Source: Gambelia wislizenii
Taxonomy: Eukaryota; Chordata; Lepidosauria; Squamata; Crotaphytidae
Length of the DNA stretch: 64,000 nucleotides
Direction: 5' to 3'
Assembly: GCA_030847615.1 (NCBI GenBank)
Contig: JAUMIR010000003.1
Location: forward strand, 73,666,001-73,730,000
Under the pieces are notes generated by a model. It was not told the origin of the DNA, made no database searches, and saw only the letters and a program-made list of their open reading frames with translations. The position numbers were made by a program, and so were the translations under genes. Shown here in pieces: positions 1 to 12,400 of the stretch. Position 1 is the first letter of the stretch. Each line of letters starts with the position of its first letter.

Positions 1-640
1 ACGCGCGCCCTCAAACTGCCTAGGTGGCTTTAAAAGTTCCTTCCTCTGAAATATAGCCTACAGCTCCTGGTTTTCAAGAGTGATACTTGTGGGTTCTTAA
101 AGGCAAACAAGTTTTATTTTGTAGTAACCTCTGGGAATTTACAGCCATTTAAACGGAGGTGGAGACCTTAAAGCAAGCCCATCAGGGAATGTTTTTTACA
201 GGCATTTTTCAGAGGGGGTTGCCTTCACCTTCCTTCTCTGACCAATGCTGAAACTTGAGCAAATATTTGTGGCAGCCAATAGCGTTGCTCATGGTGAGAA
301 ACTCCACAGGAAATACGTCACTGAGGTTGTGAAAAAATTAATAATCGCATCCTTGACTGACAGCTAAAAAATAATAATCCCGGAACCTTTTACCATGTAA
401 ACAAAAAAATCCATGGGATACTATTTCTTGGGATCTTGCTTTTGTCATGGAAAAGGTTGTTGTGTAAACAACAGTCCCGGGATATTGTTCATCCAGAGAA
501 AAATCGTCTAAACAACAAGGGACGGACTCGGGATCAGGAAATCCCGTTTCTCCCTGTGATAAAAACTGTCGTGTAACTGACGCCTGAGTCTTAATTGAAC
601 CAGTCTTCATCTTTTCCGGAAAAGGGGCTAACATCCCTGG
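1..640. other. Intergenic, no gene recognised
   Basis: I see no conserved protein here. A 98-codon open frame on the minus strand (338-634) matches no family I know and sits in sequence with short inverted motifs around gtttacacaac-like words, so I treat it as a chance frame or a decayed DNA transposon. The expected human neighbour beyond CUTC, ABCC2, is not visible in the first 9 kb. Confidence 0.4.
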
Positions 641-654
641 AATCTACAGTACTT

Positions 655-845
655 CCAATCCAATATTATTGTAAAGGACAATAATGCTCAATAAAATGGA
701 AGGCAGTAGGAAAAGATGAAGACTGAATTACAAATGGATTGACTCAATCAAGGAAGCCATAGCCCTGAGTTTACAAGAACAAAATTGTTAATAACAGAGT
801 CTGTTGGAGGTCTTTCATCCACAGGGTTGCCATAAGTTGAAGCCA
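655..845 (+). mobile_element. Bov-B (RTE) LINE 3' fragment
   Basis: The stretch encodes the decayed C-terminal end and tail of an RTE/Bov-B reverse-transcriptase ORF. The words for a GRKR-type tail, a 'rmdsik eama lsl' stretch and a closing 'ccataagttgaagcc' are in the order known from squamate Bov-B. A second copy in the same orientation is at 34370-34675. It is 5' truncated, as is usual for LINE copies. Confidence 0.65.
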
Positions 846-1339
846 ACTGAATGGAAATCAACAATAACCAATATGGTGATAAATTATGTGAACCAACTTC
901 ACTAATACTGGGCTGATACTGAGCTGGTTCAAAACTAAGTTGAACTTTGGTCCTGTTAAAATCAACAGGATAAAGCTGTCATGACTTGTTTTCCAAGCTG
1001 TGTGCAAAATGCCACACACAAACACTATTCCATGATTCCCTAGTAGCACATTGATCAGTGATTCTTTGACTGCCAGTCCCCCAGCACTTATTCAGAGTGG
1101 GTTTCAGAATCTTATGCACAAACATGTACTGCTTTGGATCACAAGATACAAGGGGGAAGATGGACAGTCCATAAAACACAACATATACCTAGCTCCAGAG
1201 GCAGGAAATTTGCATCCATAGCACTTATAGGACAAGGGTTTAAAAAGTTTTAATCTAGGACTGGGAAAAGGTAATAGGCTTTACAGGAGTTTTGAGTTCT
1301 ACTAGGTAGACAATTACCTCACTCACCTTCAGCGATCCT

Positions 1340-1650
1340 GTAAATGTGCATTTTATTTATGTATTTATTTATTTATTTATTTATACCCCACTCTTCAACC
1401 ACAAGGCTATCAGAGTAGCTTACAAATTGTTTTAAGTAATAGCAATTTACACATCTACACAGCATTAAGCAGTTTCCAATGTGTGTTAGCTAGTTCCCCC
1501 CACAAGCCGGGTACTCATTTTACCGACCTACGAAAGGATGGAAGGCTGAGTGAACCTTGGAGCTCGCTGGAATTGAACTTGCAACGTGGTGGCTTGCAGT
1601 ACTGGCATTTAACCACTGCACCAGGACTCCTGCATGACACAGGACCAGAG
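1340..1650. repeat. Dispersed repeat with (TTTA)n head
   Basis: A (TTTA)n microsatellite (about 1354-1385) is followed by a block resembling a repeat common in reptile genomes: taccccactcttc, then a cagagtagcttacaa word, then an aggatggaaggctgagtgaa-like region. I cannot name the family with certainty. Confidence 0.4.
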
Positions 1651-1825
1651 AGATATGGTCTTGTGCTGCACACTCTTATCATCGCCCTGTAGGAACTGAT
1701 GTAGTGGTGGTAGTCGGATATTATATGGTGCTGCTGGCATGACAATGTGGATAGGACAGGTGTCACTGAAGGAACAGCAATATTTAAAAAACCCCACCCA
1801 ACTATTTATGTAAATGAAAGGAAAT

Positions 1826-2285
1826 TATAGAATCATAGAGTTGGAAGAGATCATGAGCAGACAGTACTGAGATAAGATGGACTGAGAACTTGTTATAAAG
1901 CAACTACCTTTGTTCATATGTTTTAAGTTATAATGAGGACATAACTACAAGATTCTATCCCCTTTATGGAACCTGTCCATCTCATTGATTTTTTTTTACC
2001 CACACCATCCAGCCTCTGTTTTAAAACCTCTGAAGGAGACTCCACCACACTCCAAGGCAGAGTATTCCACTGTTGAACAGCTCTTACCGCCAGGAAGTTC
2101 TTTCTAATATTCAGGTGGAATCTCTTTTCCTATATTTTGTGTCCATAGCTTCGTGTCCTAGTCTCTAGAGCAGCCGAAAACAAGCTTTCTCCCTCCTCGA
2201 TATGACATCCTTTCAAGTATTTAAACATGGCCATCATGTCACCTCTTAACCTTCTTTTCTCCAGGCTAAATGTACCCATACTTTG
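1826..2285 (-). mobile_element. CR1 LINE 3' fragment, interrupted
   Basis: The plus strand reads as the reverse complement of a CR1 3' end: gaatcatagagttggaag, then catccagcctctgtt, then the gagactccaccac region and the 'ctcttaaccttcttttctcc' region. The continuity is broken between about 1854 and 2006 by the left arm of a long inverted repeat, which replaces the usual segment of roughly 75 bases. Confidence 0.75.
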
Positions 2286-2716
2286 TCACACCAGGTAAGA
2301 CACCATCAACGGGTGTGACTGTGGCCTGGAGAAGTACAAAATGCAGTGCAAACATATCACTTCTATGCCACTCCACTCCACCCCCATTCTGCCAGGGTAT
2401 CTTTGCTGATGGAGTGTTCTGCAGGTACATCAGATGATCTGCCAGTGCATCAGTCATGGCATTCTATTTGTGTCCCTAAGCCAGGGTGATTCAAATACAG
2501 GACTTCTCTCTGTAACTGTTGTATTTAAATGAGGAATCTTGAGTCATTTAAAAAGGCTCAAAAAGGTGTGGGTAAAAAAAATCAATGAGATGGACAGGTT
2601 CCAAAAAGGGGATAGAATCTTGTAGTTATGTCCTCATTATAACTTAAAACATATGAAAAAAGGTAGTTGCTTTAAAACAAGTTCTCAGTCCATCTTATCT
2701 CAGTACTGTCTGCTCA
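1854..2716. repeat. Long inverted repeat, 152-153 bp arms
   Basis: The left arm is 1854-2006 and the right arm is 2565-2716. The right arm read in reverse complement repeats the left arm almost base for base, with a few substitutions and one base of length difference in a poly-T run. The spacer of about 558 bases holds CR1-derived sequence plus unassigned sequence. No clear target-site duplication flanks the structure. The transcript could form a long hairpin. Confidence 0.9.
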
Positions 2717-2719
2717 AAC

Positions 2720-5190
2720 TGGCAGTAGTTCTTCAGGGTTGCAAAGAGGTACAAACAGACTTTGGGAGTTTGTTTTGGCAATTTTAAGTAATTGCTGGAA
2801 ATGCCAGTAATTCAGAAATTCTAAATCTCATTTTATTGAAGGCACCATGAAACCTCCTCCTGTTGCTTATGACACACACTGGTAGCATAAAAAGCATCAG
2901 GGAGAATGTCAAGGTTTTCCCACTGCATGGGAAAAATCAGTGCTGGATTCTCTTTGCCAATAATGCCCCTAGGGAAAATTGAAAACATCTCAGATGCAAA
3001 GGGGAGTGACACATTGTGAGCTTCAGGCTGGTGAACAAACTGTCCATACATCCTGAACTTTTATTTTAGTGTCCCAAGCTACCACCAGCATCACCCAAAT
3101 GTGGGCCACTTCTTGTAAAATAAGCACCCAACAGGGTGGCATGCATTGAATTTTTAATTTATTTCACACAAAGACTTGTTTGAAGTATGTTATTCGGGTA
3201 CAGGAGACTTCTAAAGCTGACCGCTAAGCTATATACTCAGAATCACCATGTGCTATAGTCTTCTAGGGAGTGCACCATTTCAGAATATAAGGGAGAAAGG
3301 AGCATATCTGAATGCAGTTTTCATGTGAAAAGCTCTTCGGGAATCTAGCAAATCAGGAAGAGACTTAAGTTTTGTGACATACTTGTTTCCCACAAGCATG
3401 GAATTTTTCCAGATGAGATTAATTAAACACTCGCTTTTCCTGCAAAGTTTTTGGTGTTTTTTTGCCCCCCTCCTTCCAAATATGGCAATTGATGTGGGAT
3501 CCCATTAAGACAAATTGTATTCTCCTCGAATTCTATGAGGAGTATTTTCATTGTTTAGACAACCCCACAGTCATTAGAGGTAGGATAGGGAGAGACACAG
3601 CTCTTCCAAGGCCCAGTATATCTTTGAAACAATAACGTACAATGAGGATAGCTCATTAATCCTACAACCCCAATCACACTGAGTTTGCTGTGTGTGCTCA
3701 AGGCAATAACACTGCTGTCCCAAACCCTAAGTAAACATCCCCAACACAGAAGGTAAGCTATCCTCTCTTAATTCAAGGCAGGCCTCTACACCCTCTTGGA
3801 GTGTCATCATCATCATCCCTGACAGAAACTGAGCAACAGCTTTGGGTAGAGAAACTGCCACTTACCCAGAAAACAGAGCCACAGAACTGCTCCAAGGCCA
3901 CCGCTGCCATGGCAAGGCACTCTCTCCTCCTGTCCTTGCCCAACTGATCTATCAGTCCCAGAAAGCCGAACAGGGCAAAAGTCCCACATACTCAACAAAG
4001 GGGCGTTGGGAACAGCCACACAGTGACAGGACATTAATCGTTAACTCTTGGTGCACGTTTAGCCTCATGAATCAGATTCATGAACCTTGAATGGAGTGGC
4101 CTGGAGGAGGACTTTAGAAGATATGGAATGTCATGAGAGCAATGCAGTGTCCTGGATGAAATTTGTTGGGATGAGTCTGACCCGTTTAACATATAAATAA
4201 TCCCCCTTTTCCAGAGATGATGTGGGTGAATATTGTCTAGGAAAACAGCTCTTATAATCTCTCAGCCATGGCAAGGAAGTGCCAAAGAGCTGTTACCATC
4301 ACTGCCACCATTTTCCCACCAAGGTTAATACTGTACCTTTCAATGACCTGTGGATAAGTTGACTCAGGTTTTGGGAGTCCATTTTTTGTCTAAAAATTTT
4401 CAACTTGTTCATGAGTATGTACGGTATATCCAAATATCCTGAATCACTAAAATTAAATTCTACAAACTGAAGAATGTTTTGAAATTTTACCAAGATGAGG
4501 TAAATATTCACTGAGATATGTTTGTATGAACATATTGAGAGCTCTTATGTTTCAGCTACCTTGAATTACAATGAGGAATTGTAATTGTGGAGGTCTGCTG
4601 GGCATTTTGGGGGGAGCTTGTTTAACAGTGTATGTTACGCCACATACAGCTAGTAACTAAATATTCTTCTTAAAAGCAGTATTTTTCTCTCATAAAGCAA
4701 TTTATGGAAGATTTTAGTGAAGCAGTAATTGCAAAGTAGCCCACTCTATCCAAATACAGATTGAAAGTGCTATAAATCAACTTAAGGAACCATACATGCA
4801 AGTCTAAATGTTAATTTAACCATCAGATGTTTTACTAAATGCAAATCACTATATGAATCTATGCTTGCTTTAGGTTTTTTTAAAGTTTGTTATAGATATG
4901 ATCATTTAGTTAATTCTGAAATTAAAGAGTTTAATCAACAAGTAGTAGAGAGAGCATGAAAGTGGTGGTACTCCTTGCATCCAGATGGTCCTTCTGTATT
5001 CTACGCTGAACACTGCATAAAAGCTCCCCACTTGCCCCAGGAAACTGAACTGCAAAGTTCTTAAACTAGGACTTTAACTGAGATCCATGTGAGAAACAAC
5101 TATCTAAAGAAAGAGGGAAGATAAGGAGATGAGATTATACAGGAATGAGAAAGGGAAAGCAAGAGACAAGTGTAGAGTGGGGTGGGTGAG
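2720..5190. other. Intergenic, no gene recognised
   Basis: I find no conserved coding frame. A fragment of the repeat family also seen at 5195-5545 and beside ENTPD7 lies at about 3380-3570 (plus), recognised by the words ggatcccattaagaca and gacaacccc at its end. The rest is unassigned AT-rich sequence. Confidence 0.5.
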
Positions 5191-5194
5191 AAAC

Positions 5195-5545
5195 TGGGGG
5201 GGTGGGTGTCTAAACGAATACCCCTCATAGAATTTGCTAGGAATCCTACCTATCTAAACAGGATCCAGCACCAATCCACACTATTTGAAGGAGGGGGCCC
5301 AAAATGGCAAAAACCACGGGGTAAAAGCCTTTGCAGATTTTCCTGTACTTTTTCAAAAACCACAAGGTGGGTGTGTATTTTTGCTTGTTTGGACTATTGA
5401 ACAATAAAAACCTTGAAAGGAAGCACAAAGCTGATTGGCCAGGTGAGAGCGGGGGCAGGGCTTGCTATGAGGGTAAGCATCCGCTGCCACCATGTTGGAT
5501 TTTCGCCTTAGCAATTGCTTGCTAAGGCAATAAAAAGGATCAATG
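5195..5545 (-). repeat. Dispersed repeat family B, fullest copy
   Basis: Read on the minus strand this copy runs from a ccttagcaa region through gcgaaaatccaacatgg, ccaatcagctttgtgcttcc and ccccctccttcaaat to the end-block agacaccc. The same modules in the same order occur at 62525-62760 plus 63640-63738, where two other repeats separate them. A 3'-end fragment is at 3380-3570. The class is not known to me; the DNA-transposon-like even ends are only suggestive. Confidence 0.6.
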
Positions 5546-5914
5546 TTTTCCATTTTGCTTTCTTGTGAAGTTGGAAAATCCCTCTATTGCACCAGTGCAC
5601 CTTAGCAGGCCTTTAAAAAAATACAGTGGCAGTTAAGAACTAACACGAGTAAATAACTCGCGGCCGCCATCAGGAATGCAAGGCTTATGGGGGCTTCCGA
5701 GGCCAGAAAAACTGTTTGGACATGTCACTGCTGCTGAGAGATGCCAGTACTACGAGGCATTTTGGACTCCCCCCCCCCCGCAGGTAGATGGACCCCGGGT
5801 TTTCAGAATTCTAGTAGTTGTTTCCTTCTCTCCAAACCTCAAAACATGGACTAGGAGGCAGTAAAAGCATGGGTGAGATTTTTCATCTTCATTCTGGAAA
5901 GGTTTTTATGGTAA

Positions 5915-6130
5915 TAATGTTGTTGTTGCTGTCTGTCTTCAAGTCATTTTTGACTTGTGATTCTAGGGCAAATCTACCACGGGTTTTCTTGGCAAGATTT
6001 GTTCAGAGGGGGGTTGCTTTTGCCTTCCTCTGGGGCTGAGAGAGTGTGACTTGCCCAAGGTCACCCAGTGGGTTCCCATGGCTGAGCAAGGATTTGAACA
6101 CTGGTCTCCACTATCCCACACTGGCTCATT
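5915..6130 (-). mobile_element. tRNA-derived SINE with Bov-B-like tail
   Basis: On the minus strand the order is a tRNA-like head (ggagaccagtgttcaaatcc), the core word acttgggcaagtcaca, a tcttgccaagaaaaccc region and an acagcaacaacaa tail. This matches the widespread squamate SINE whose tail resembles Bov-B. Copies in this window are also at 25313-25505, 46439-46655 and, partial, at 58095-58210. Confidence 0.75.
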
Positions 6131-6136
6131 GTCGTA

Positions 6137-6390
6137 CAGTAGGGCTCCTGTATCCACTGATTCATTATCCACTGATTCAGTTACCCACGGGACACAAAAC
6201 AGCACACCTACCATAGTGTCTTCCTAGAAAATGTGTCCTCTCTAGCCATTTTCTAGGTCCTCCAAGACAACTCTATGGTATTTTAATCCGAAAGTCCTAT
6301 TATTTTCAATGGCGTTCGCTATTATCCATGGTTTCCAGTATCCACGGGGGCCCCCAGAACCAATCCCCAGCGAATATGGGGGTCCTACTG
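6137..6390. mobile_element. Tigger-like MITE (TA target site)
   Basis: Inverted ends cagtagggctcctgtatcc and the complement of gggggtcctactg are flanked by TA on both sides (6135-6136 and 6391-6392), the mark of Tc1/mariner-pogo elements. There is no coding capacity. Confidence 0.75.
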
Positions 6391-6399
6391 TAATGTAAT

Positions 6400-8050
6400 G
6401 TTACATAAATGCCAATTTAAAATCAACATAATTATTTACTCCCCCACTTTCTTTGTAAATGTAGCTGAATTGGATTTCTTATATTTATAATTAACCCAGT
6501 GGTTGAAATCTAGTTGGTGACGTAAGAATGAGTAACTTGGAGTGACATGTGTACATATGACTGTTTTTGAATGTTGTGCAAGGTAGTATTCACTAGCTCC
6601 TATGAAACATCCAACCTCATCTCAGCCATGTCCTGGCCAGGGTGGGGAAAAGGCAACCAGGCAGCAACCATCCTGGCAGCAGTTTTGCAACCAAGATGAC
6701 TGCTTTCTGCTTGTCTTCCCTCTGCCCCCATCAATGACTGTGGTAGTGCCCTCTGGGCTTCATGGCTGCAGGGGGTAGGAGAAACATGGAACTATGTGTG
6801 TGTAATGTTGTGCTCTGCAACACTGATGTAGGATCTTGGCCAGTATGTTAACCCTTTTCTGCTAACTTTCCCAACTCTAGCATAGATCTCAGTTGGGAAG
6901 GAGTGGGTCACAAAATGTTGATTCTAAGACTGACACCAATTAGGGTGGGTGGGCATTAGGAATATACTTTGCAAGATGAAGGATCAAAACCTACTTACCC
7001 GTCTCAGCTGTTACCAATGATAATTGTCTGCAACATTTTGTTTCTCCTCCCACACAAACAGCCCCTGAAACAAGCTAAATGTATCCAAGAAATATTCTGC
7101 TGTCTCATGCTTTATACAATCAGAAAATCCATAACCAGCTCTGAGTCAGTCTTGACAAAAGAGTCCAATGTCCATAGGACAGACAATTTATATCTATTCT
7201 AGTTAATTATTAAATAGTTAATGAAATATTGGCATCTTGTAAAAAATGTTCCTATAGTATAGGGCAGCATTCCAGTTAAATTCAAACCACACAACCCCAG
7301 GAAGGAAAAAACAAACAGGAGGATGAAGAAAATCAGTCCAGCGCCCAGTTCAAGTCTTGCACTGAGAAAGAGGACATATATTCGATTTTTCCATGGGCAG
7401 AAGAATTCCTTTGCAATGACTATGTTAATGTCAGGTTACTGCGACACTGTTTCCCTCCTGCAGTGGAAGAGTTGATTTTTCAAGAGATCCACTAAATTAA
7501 TGGCGGAAATGATATGCCCATGCTTGAAAGCTCCCCTTAAGCATCTGGTTGACCACTGTATGAACAGAACAATGGAGCAGATTAGCTTTCAATCTGATCT
7601 GGCACAACTACTGTTATCTCTTACAGTGTAACGGCAAGATTGCAAAGCAGTGTGACTGATGGGATTAATTGTCAGCGGAGAAGTGAATCTACTCTGGTTT
7701 TTAGTCCAAATTTTAAAGGAGCTTTTTAAGGTGCTGTGAACCTTACTCTCCAAATAATGTCAATGCCTTAGATAGCTTCTTTAAAGTTTTGACTAAAACC
7801 TTGAGTAGATATGCCACTTCACTAACAGCAGCCCCCACCATCACCACTGATTTCTACACAATCTAACATTTCCCTGAGTCACATCAACTTCCCTGACTTG
7901 AATCAGATAAAAACAAAAAGCTTCCTGAACTTCTCTGACCTTCCTTTGCTCATACAGTATTCTTGCAAAATATTAACTCACCTGAAGAACTCACCTGCCC
8001 TTTGTTTGCTGTGTGTTATTTGTTGTTTGATGCTATACTGTATATTATGA
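6400..8050. other. Intergenic, no gene recognised
   Basis: No conserved frame seen. About 7660-7850 resembles 58880-59090 (shared words around gaatc-ctctgg-tttta, aaaggagctttttaaggtgc and cttctttaaagttt), so it belongs to a dispersed repeat I cannot name. Confidence 0.4.
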
Positions 8051-8079
8051 TGGTATTTTGCTATCTCTATCAGCCACCA

Positions 8080-8560
8080 GTCCATTTCCAGGCCCAGTTC
8101 AAAGTGCTGTTTGTTATTTTTTAACCTTTAAAGCTTTAAACATCTTAGGACTAAATTATTTGACAAGATTGTCCCCTTTCGTGGCAACCAACCAACACCC
8201 TAAATCTGAGGCCCTGGCCCACGGCCCCAAGACAAACAAAGCAAAGTGGTTGACTGAAAAAGACAGGTCTTTTCAGTACTGGCTCTCCACCTTGAGTACA
8301 TCCTGCTCAGAGAGACGTACCTTGTACTCAGATTGTTGTCTTTCTAGCTCCTGGTGAACATCTTTTTATTTCCTGGGGCATTTTAGAAAATAGTTTTAGT
8401 GCTTTTAGATCTTTGCATTATTTTATCTTTTGATACTGGTTTTATTTTGGTTTTATCCTGTGTGGTTTCATCTGTTATTGAACCATTTTTATTTTGTCTT
8501 CATTATTTTATTGGTATATCACCAAGAGGACTACAATTATTGGGTGGTTTTAAATAAATA
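8080..8560 (+). mobile_element. L2/CR1-group LINE 3' fragment
   Basis: The block begins with aacctttaaagctttaaaca, continues through the typical C-terminal region of L2-type ORF2, and ends in a short (ataa)n-type tail near 8555. A related fragment is at 20340-20870. Confidence 0.5.
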
Positions 8561-8869
8561 AACACAAAACTCTGAAAAATGGAAGCAAAAGTTACAAGAG
8601 GAAAAAATGTTTTTAGAGCCATCTCTGCTTCACTTTCCATACTGCCCTCTGTCATATAATTTAGTACCTGACAATTTTCAAACCCCTCAAATGATCAAAT
8701 CCTGCAATCCATACATACAGCTGTACTGTTCTCCCACACTGTTACTGTGTCCTTGGCTGTCCATTCTCAGCAACACTCAGTTTGACCCCAGAGCTTTGAA
8801 GAGGCAAAGAGTTCAATTTCAGTTCAACTAGAAGCTTATCAGAAGCAGAGCACATGAAGTTATTTGAGG

Positions 8870-8960
8870 TGGGTGGGTTATAATTCCCAGATTCCCCTAA
8901 ATTTTTAACTTTCTTTCTTGTGTTTGTAATTCTGGGAATTATAGTCCAGGCAAGTAATTT
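8870..8960. repeat. Short palindromic MITE-like repeat
   Basis: The ends taattcccagattcc and ctgggaattatagtcc are inverted copies of one another. This is the common 'cccagaatt...tagtcc' palindromic repeat that recurs many times in the window (for example 26637-26720, 54420-54490 and 62187-62210). Confidence 0.4.
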
Positions 8961-9139
8961 TTCCAAGTTCTGCCATTCTGAGCACACTCACTCCTGCTGC
9001 CTGCCTGGAACAAATACTGACCTGAAACCCAGCCCAGGTTGGGCAACACCATGGTACAATTCCTTTTAGAGAAGGTCAGCGTCTCTTTCCATAGTCTTGG
9101 TATGAAGAAAAGCTACAGTGACATGGAGCAGCTTCAGGG

Positions 9140-9145
9140 TTTATT
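9140..9145 (-). other. CUTC: CUTC polyadenylation signal
   Basis: AATAAA on the minus strand lies about 285 bases downstream of the CUTC stop codon, and no other close hexamer was seen in that 3' UTR. This puts the 3' end of the transcript near 9.12 kb. Confidence 0.6.
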
Positions 9146-9427
9146 GGAGAAGTGATAGTCACAGGGAGTGTCACCTAAGGGCAAGTGCTTCCTGAGCTAG
9201 CCCCCCTCCCAGTTTACTCTCCACAGACAAATGGCATTACAATATGTAAGGAAGAGACTCTGGAGCAAGACTAAAAAGTGGGAATAGGAGTAAAAACAAG
9301 GATAGGCTTCTTCATTTGATTAACCCCATATCCATTATGTGCTGGCAAGGAAGCTGTTGAAACATCTATGCCTAAGAACAGAGCAGGTCACAGTGTTCTG
9401 GGTCTTCATCTCCCACGAGATCTTCTT

Positions 9428-12400
9428 CTACAGGATATTCTTTGCAATTGCATTCAGGGTCCTCACTTTAGCCACATCTGCCACCTTGATGGAATATTCA
9501 GGTGTAGAGAGGTAGGCCCCCATAGTAACGCTGGGGTTTCTAAAAGTAAACCAGCAAGCAATTAGTTACTGTCTAGAATAGGGGAGAGTCAGAAAATCAT
9601 TTTGAGGTCCTCTTGACCCATGTAGGTCATACACCTGCTATTTCCTGAAACCAGAATTGATATTTTGACAACTACTGGTCAAAATACCGGTCTGTGATGT
9701 TTTGCTTGTTTGGGAGGGAAACTGTGCCCCATAGACCGTTTTTTTAAAAAAAAACTGAAAATAGCATTTTTGGCTGATATTATTTTTCTGATCTCAAGCG
9801 GTGGACCCCAACTCCAAAGGCCTCATGTGGTTTACAATCCCCACTCTGCTCTAGAATACAGACACAGAATGAAATGTTTAGACTTACTGTGAATATTCAT
9901 CCTGGGATGGCAGGAGGAGCTATCCACTTTGATTGGGTTGTTCCCTGTGTGCCAACCAACTAGGCACGATCAACGTTCTTTTTCTGTTTCTTCTGTTGCT
10001 CCACTGACCTTCCCTGCCAGTTTCACTATCTAGCCAAACTGATCCACCCCTACATTTTAATCTAACTTATTTCCTACTATAACCTATTTTTTTCTTCTAT
10101 AAACGTTGCCATGTACTAACTGGAAAACAGCAACCACAAACTCAGCCCTATGTTTAACTGAAAACTGAAATAAAACCTCTACAAATGCCTAATAATACTA
10201 CTAGGGTGGGCATACATAGCTCCTCCTGCCATCTCAGAATGAATATTCACGGTAAGTCCAAATGTTTCATTCTTGGGATGGCACAGAGGAGCTATTCACT
10301 TTGATTGGGATATACCCAAGCCACCCTAGGGCGGGATCTAGTTACTTCACTTATGCACTACTGATTATAGCACAGTCCTACCAAATGCAGCCTGTGCTGA
10401 TTTGTACCTATCCAACTTATAGTGTCTTACAAAAGTGGAAGGCTCAGACCACCCTGCTACCTTACAAATATCCTGAAGTAATGTTAACACCAAATAGCTG
10501 ATTGAGGTCACCACTGATCTGGTTGAGTGTGGATAGACATTCCTTGGCCTGGACTTGCCCTCCAAGTTGTAACAGTGGAAAATGCAAGCCCTAATCCATC
10601 TGCCCATCACTGTTGATTATACTTTCTGACCTATAGTCCTTGGATTGTAGGACACAAAGAGTGTCTCAGTGCAGCGTATTGGTGATGGTCTCCTTAAATA
10701 AATACGTACTACTCGCTTTACATCTAGTGTGTGCCAACTTTTCTCCTCCAGATGTACTGGTCTAGGACAAAAATTTGGTAAATATATTGTTTCAGGACAT
10801 GTCCTACGCCCAATGCACTTTGATAGGAAGGTTGGGTCAATAGTCAAAGTTAATCTTTCCTCCTCAAATCTGCAGAAGTTCTCATTCATCGACAGAATAG
10901 CCAACTCGGACACCTGTCTTCCAGATGTCAATGCCACTAACAAAGCCACTTTGAAAGAGAGCATGTGTAATGAGGCCTCCTTCAGTGGTTTATAGGGAGA
11001 CTTTGTCAACCTGTTCAAAACCAAATGTAAATCCCAAGTTGGGAATCTATGTTTTGTAGGGAACGAAGATATCATTGCACCTCGTAAAAAATGCTTGACA
11101 TGCATGATAGCATGAATCCATCATATTTTAAGATGATAGGCAAAGCTGAAACCTGACATTTCAAAGTATTAGGTCACAAACCTGCTGAGAAGCCATCCTG
11201 CAAGAATTGTAAAACATGTGTGATATCAAGCACCTCTAAATCTAGTTGTCTTGTGCTACACTTCTCAAAAGTTTTCCATGTTCTATCATATATTTTTTGT
11301 GTGGAACTTCGCCTTGAAGCCAGAATGGTAGTAATCACCTCCTTAGAATATCCTCTCACTTCTAATGCTTTCCGTTCAAAACCCAAACCAAGTATAACTA
11401 CTCTGGATTTGGGTGCCGTATTGGTCCCTGAGTCAATAAGTCGGGTCTTGTTGGTGTCTTGTATGGTATGCACTCTGACATTTTGAGTAGAGAGAACCAT
11501 GCCCTCCTTGGCCAATATGGGGCTATGAGTAATATCCTTGCTCTTTCCCTCCATATTTTCACCAGTACTAATGTATGCCTTCACTGTCATGTTGTCCAGA
11601 CTTGCACATGACGGTCCATCACAAGGTCCTTGAAGTGTGGTAACACCAATCTCACTGCCTTCAATTCCAGAAAGTTGATGTTGTAGTTTCTGTCTTCTGA
11701 AGTCCAAACACCTTGAGCTGTTTGATTCTGGCAATGTGCTCCCCAACCTGTCAGACAGGCATCTGTTGTGAGTCTTATTAATTCTGGAATTGCAATCAGA
11801 ACTCCCCTGTTCAGATTTGATGTCATCATCCACCACTTCAAGTCCGTCTTCACTGATGTTGGTATTCTCACAGAGTAATGTTTTTTGTGAACAATCGCAT
11901 TCTGGTGATAACTCAGCAATGTGTGCAATGTGTGCAAAGTCCTGCAATGGAACTGTCCCCAAGGTACCAATTGGATACTTGATACAAGATGTTCCAACGC
12001 TTTCACTAGAAACATAAGGTCTGTTGATGGTAGCGTCTGGATCGTCTGCACTGCATGTCCTATCTTGACTGCCCTTTCCTGTGATAGAAACAAATAATCC
12101 TGACGTGTCTATCAGGGCCCCTAAATGCGTAATTGTCCTAGATGGAGTTAAATTGCTCTTGTTGTAATTTACAAGGAAACTATGTTTCCAAAACTCGTAT
12201 AGTCAGTTCTAAATCCTTTTCCAATTTCTCTTTGGTTTCTGCTTTCTCTAATATGTCATCCAAATAGGGATAGAGTTGAATCCCTTGTTGTCTCAGAAAC
12301 GCCATTATCAGTACCAAGATCTTTGTGAACACCCTTGGTGCCAATGACAGTCCAAATGGGAGAGTCCTGAACTGATAATGGCCCTTGAGGTAATGAAACC

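Noticed and set aside
1..9100. Start of ABCC2, expected next to CUTC
   Set aside because: No ABC-transporter motifs (Walker A, ABC signature) or matching exon fragments were found.
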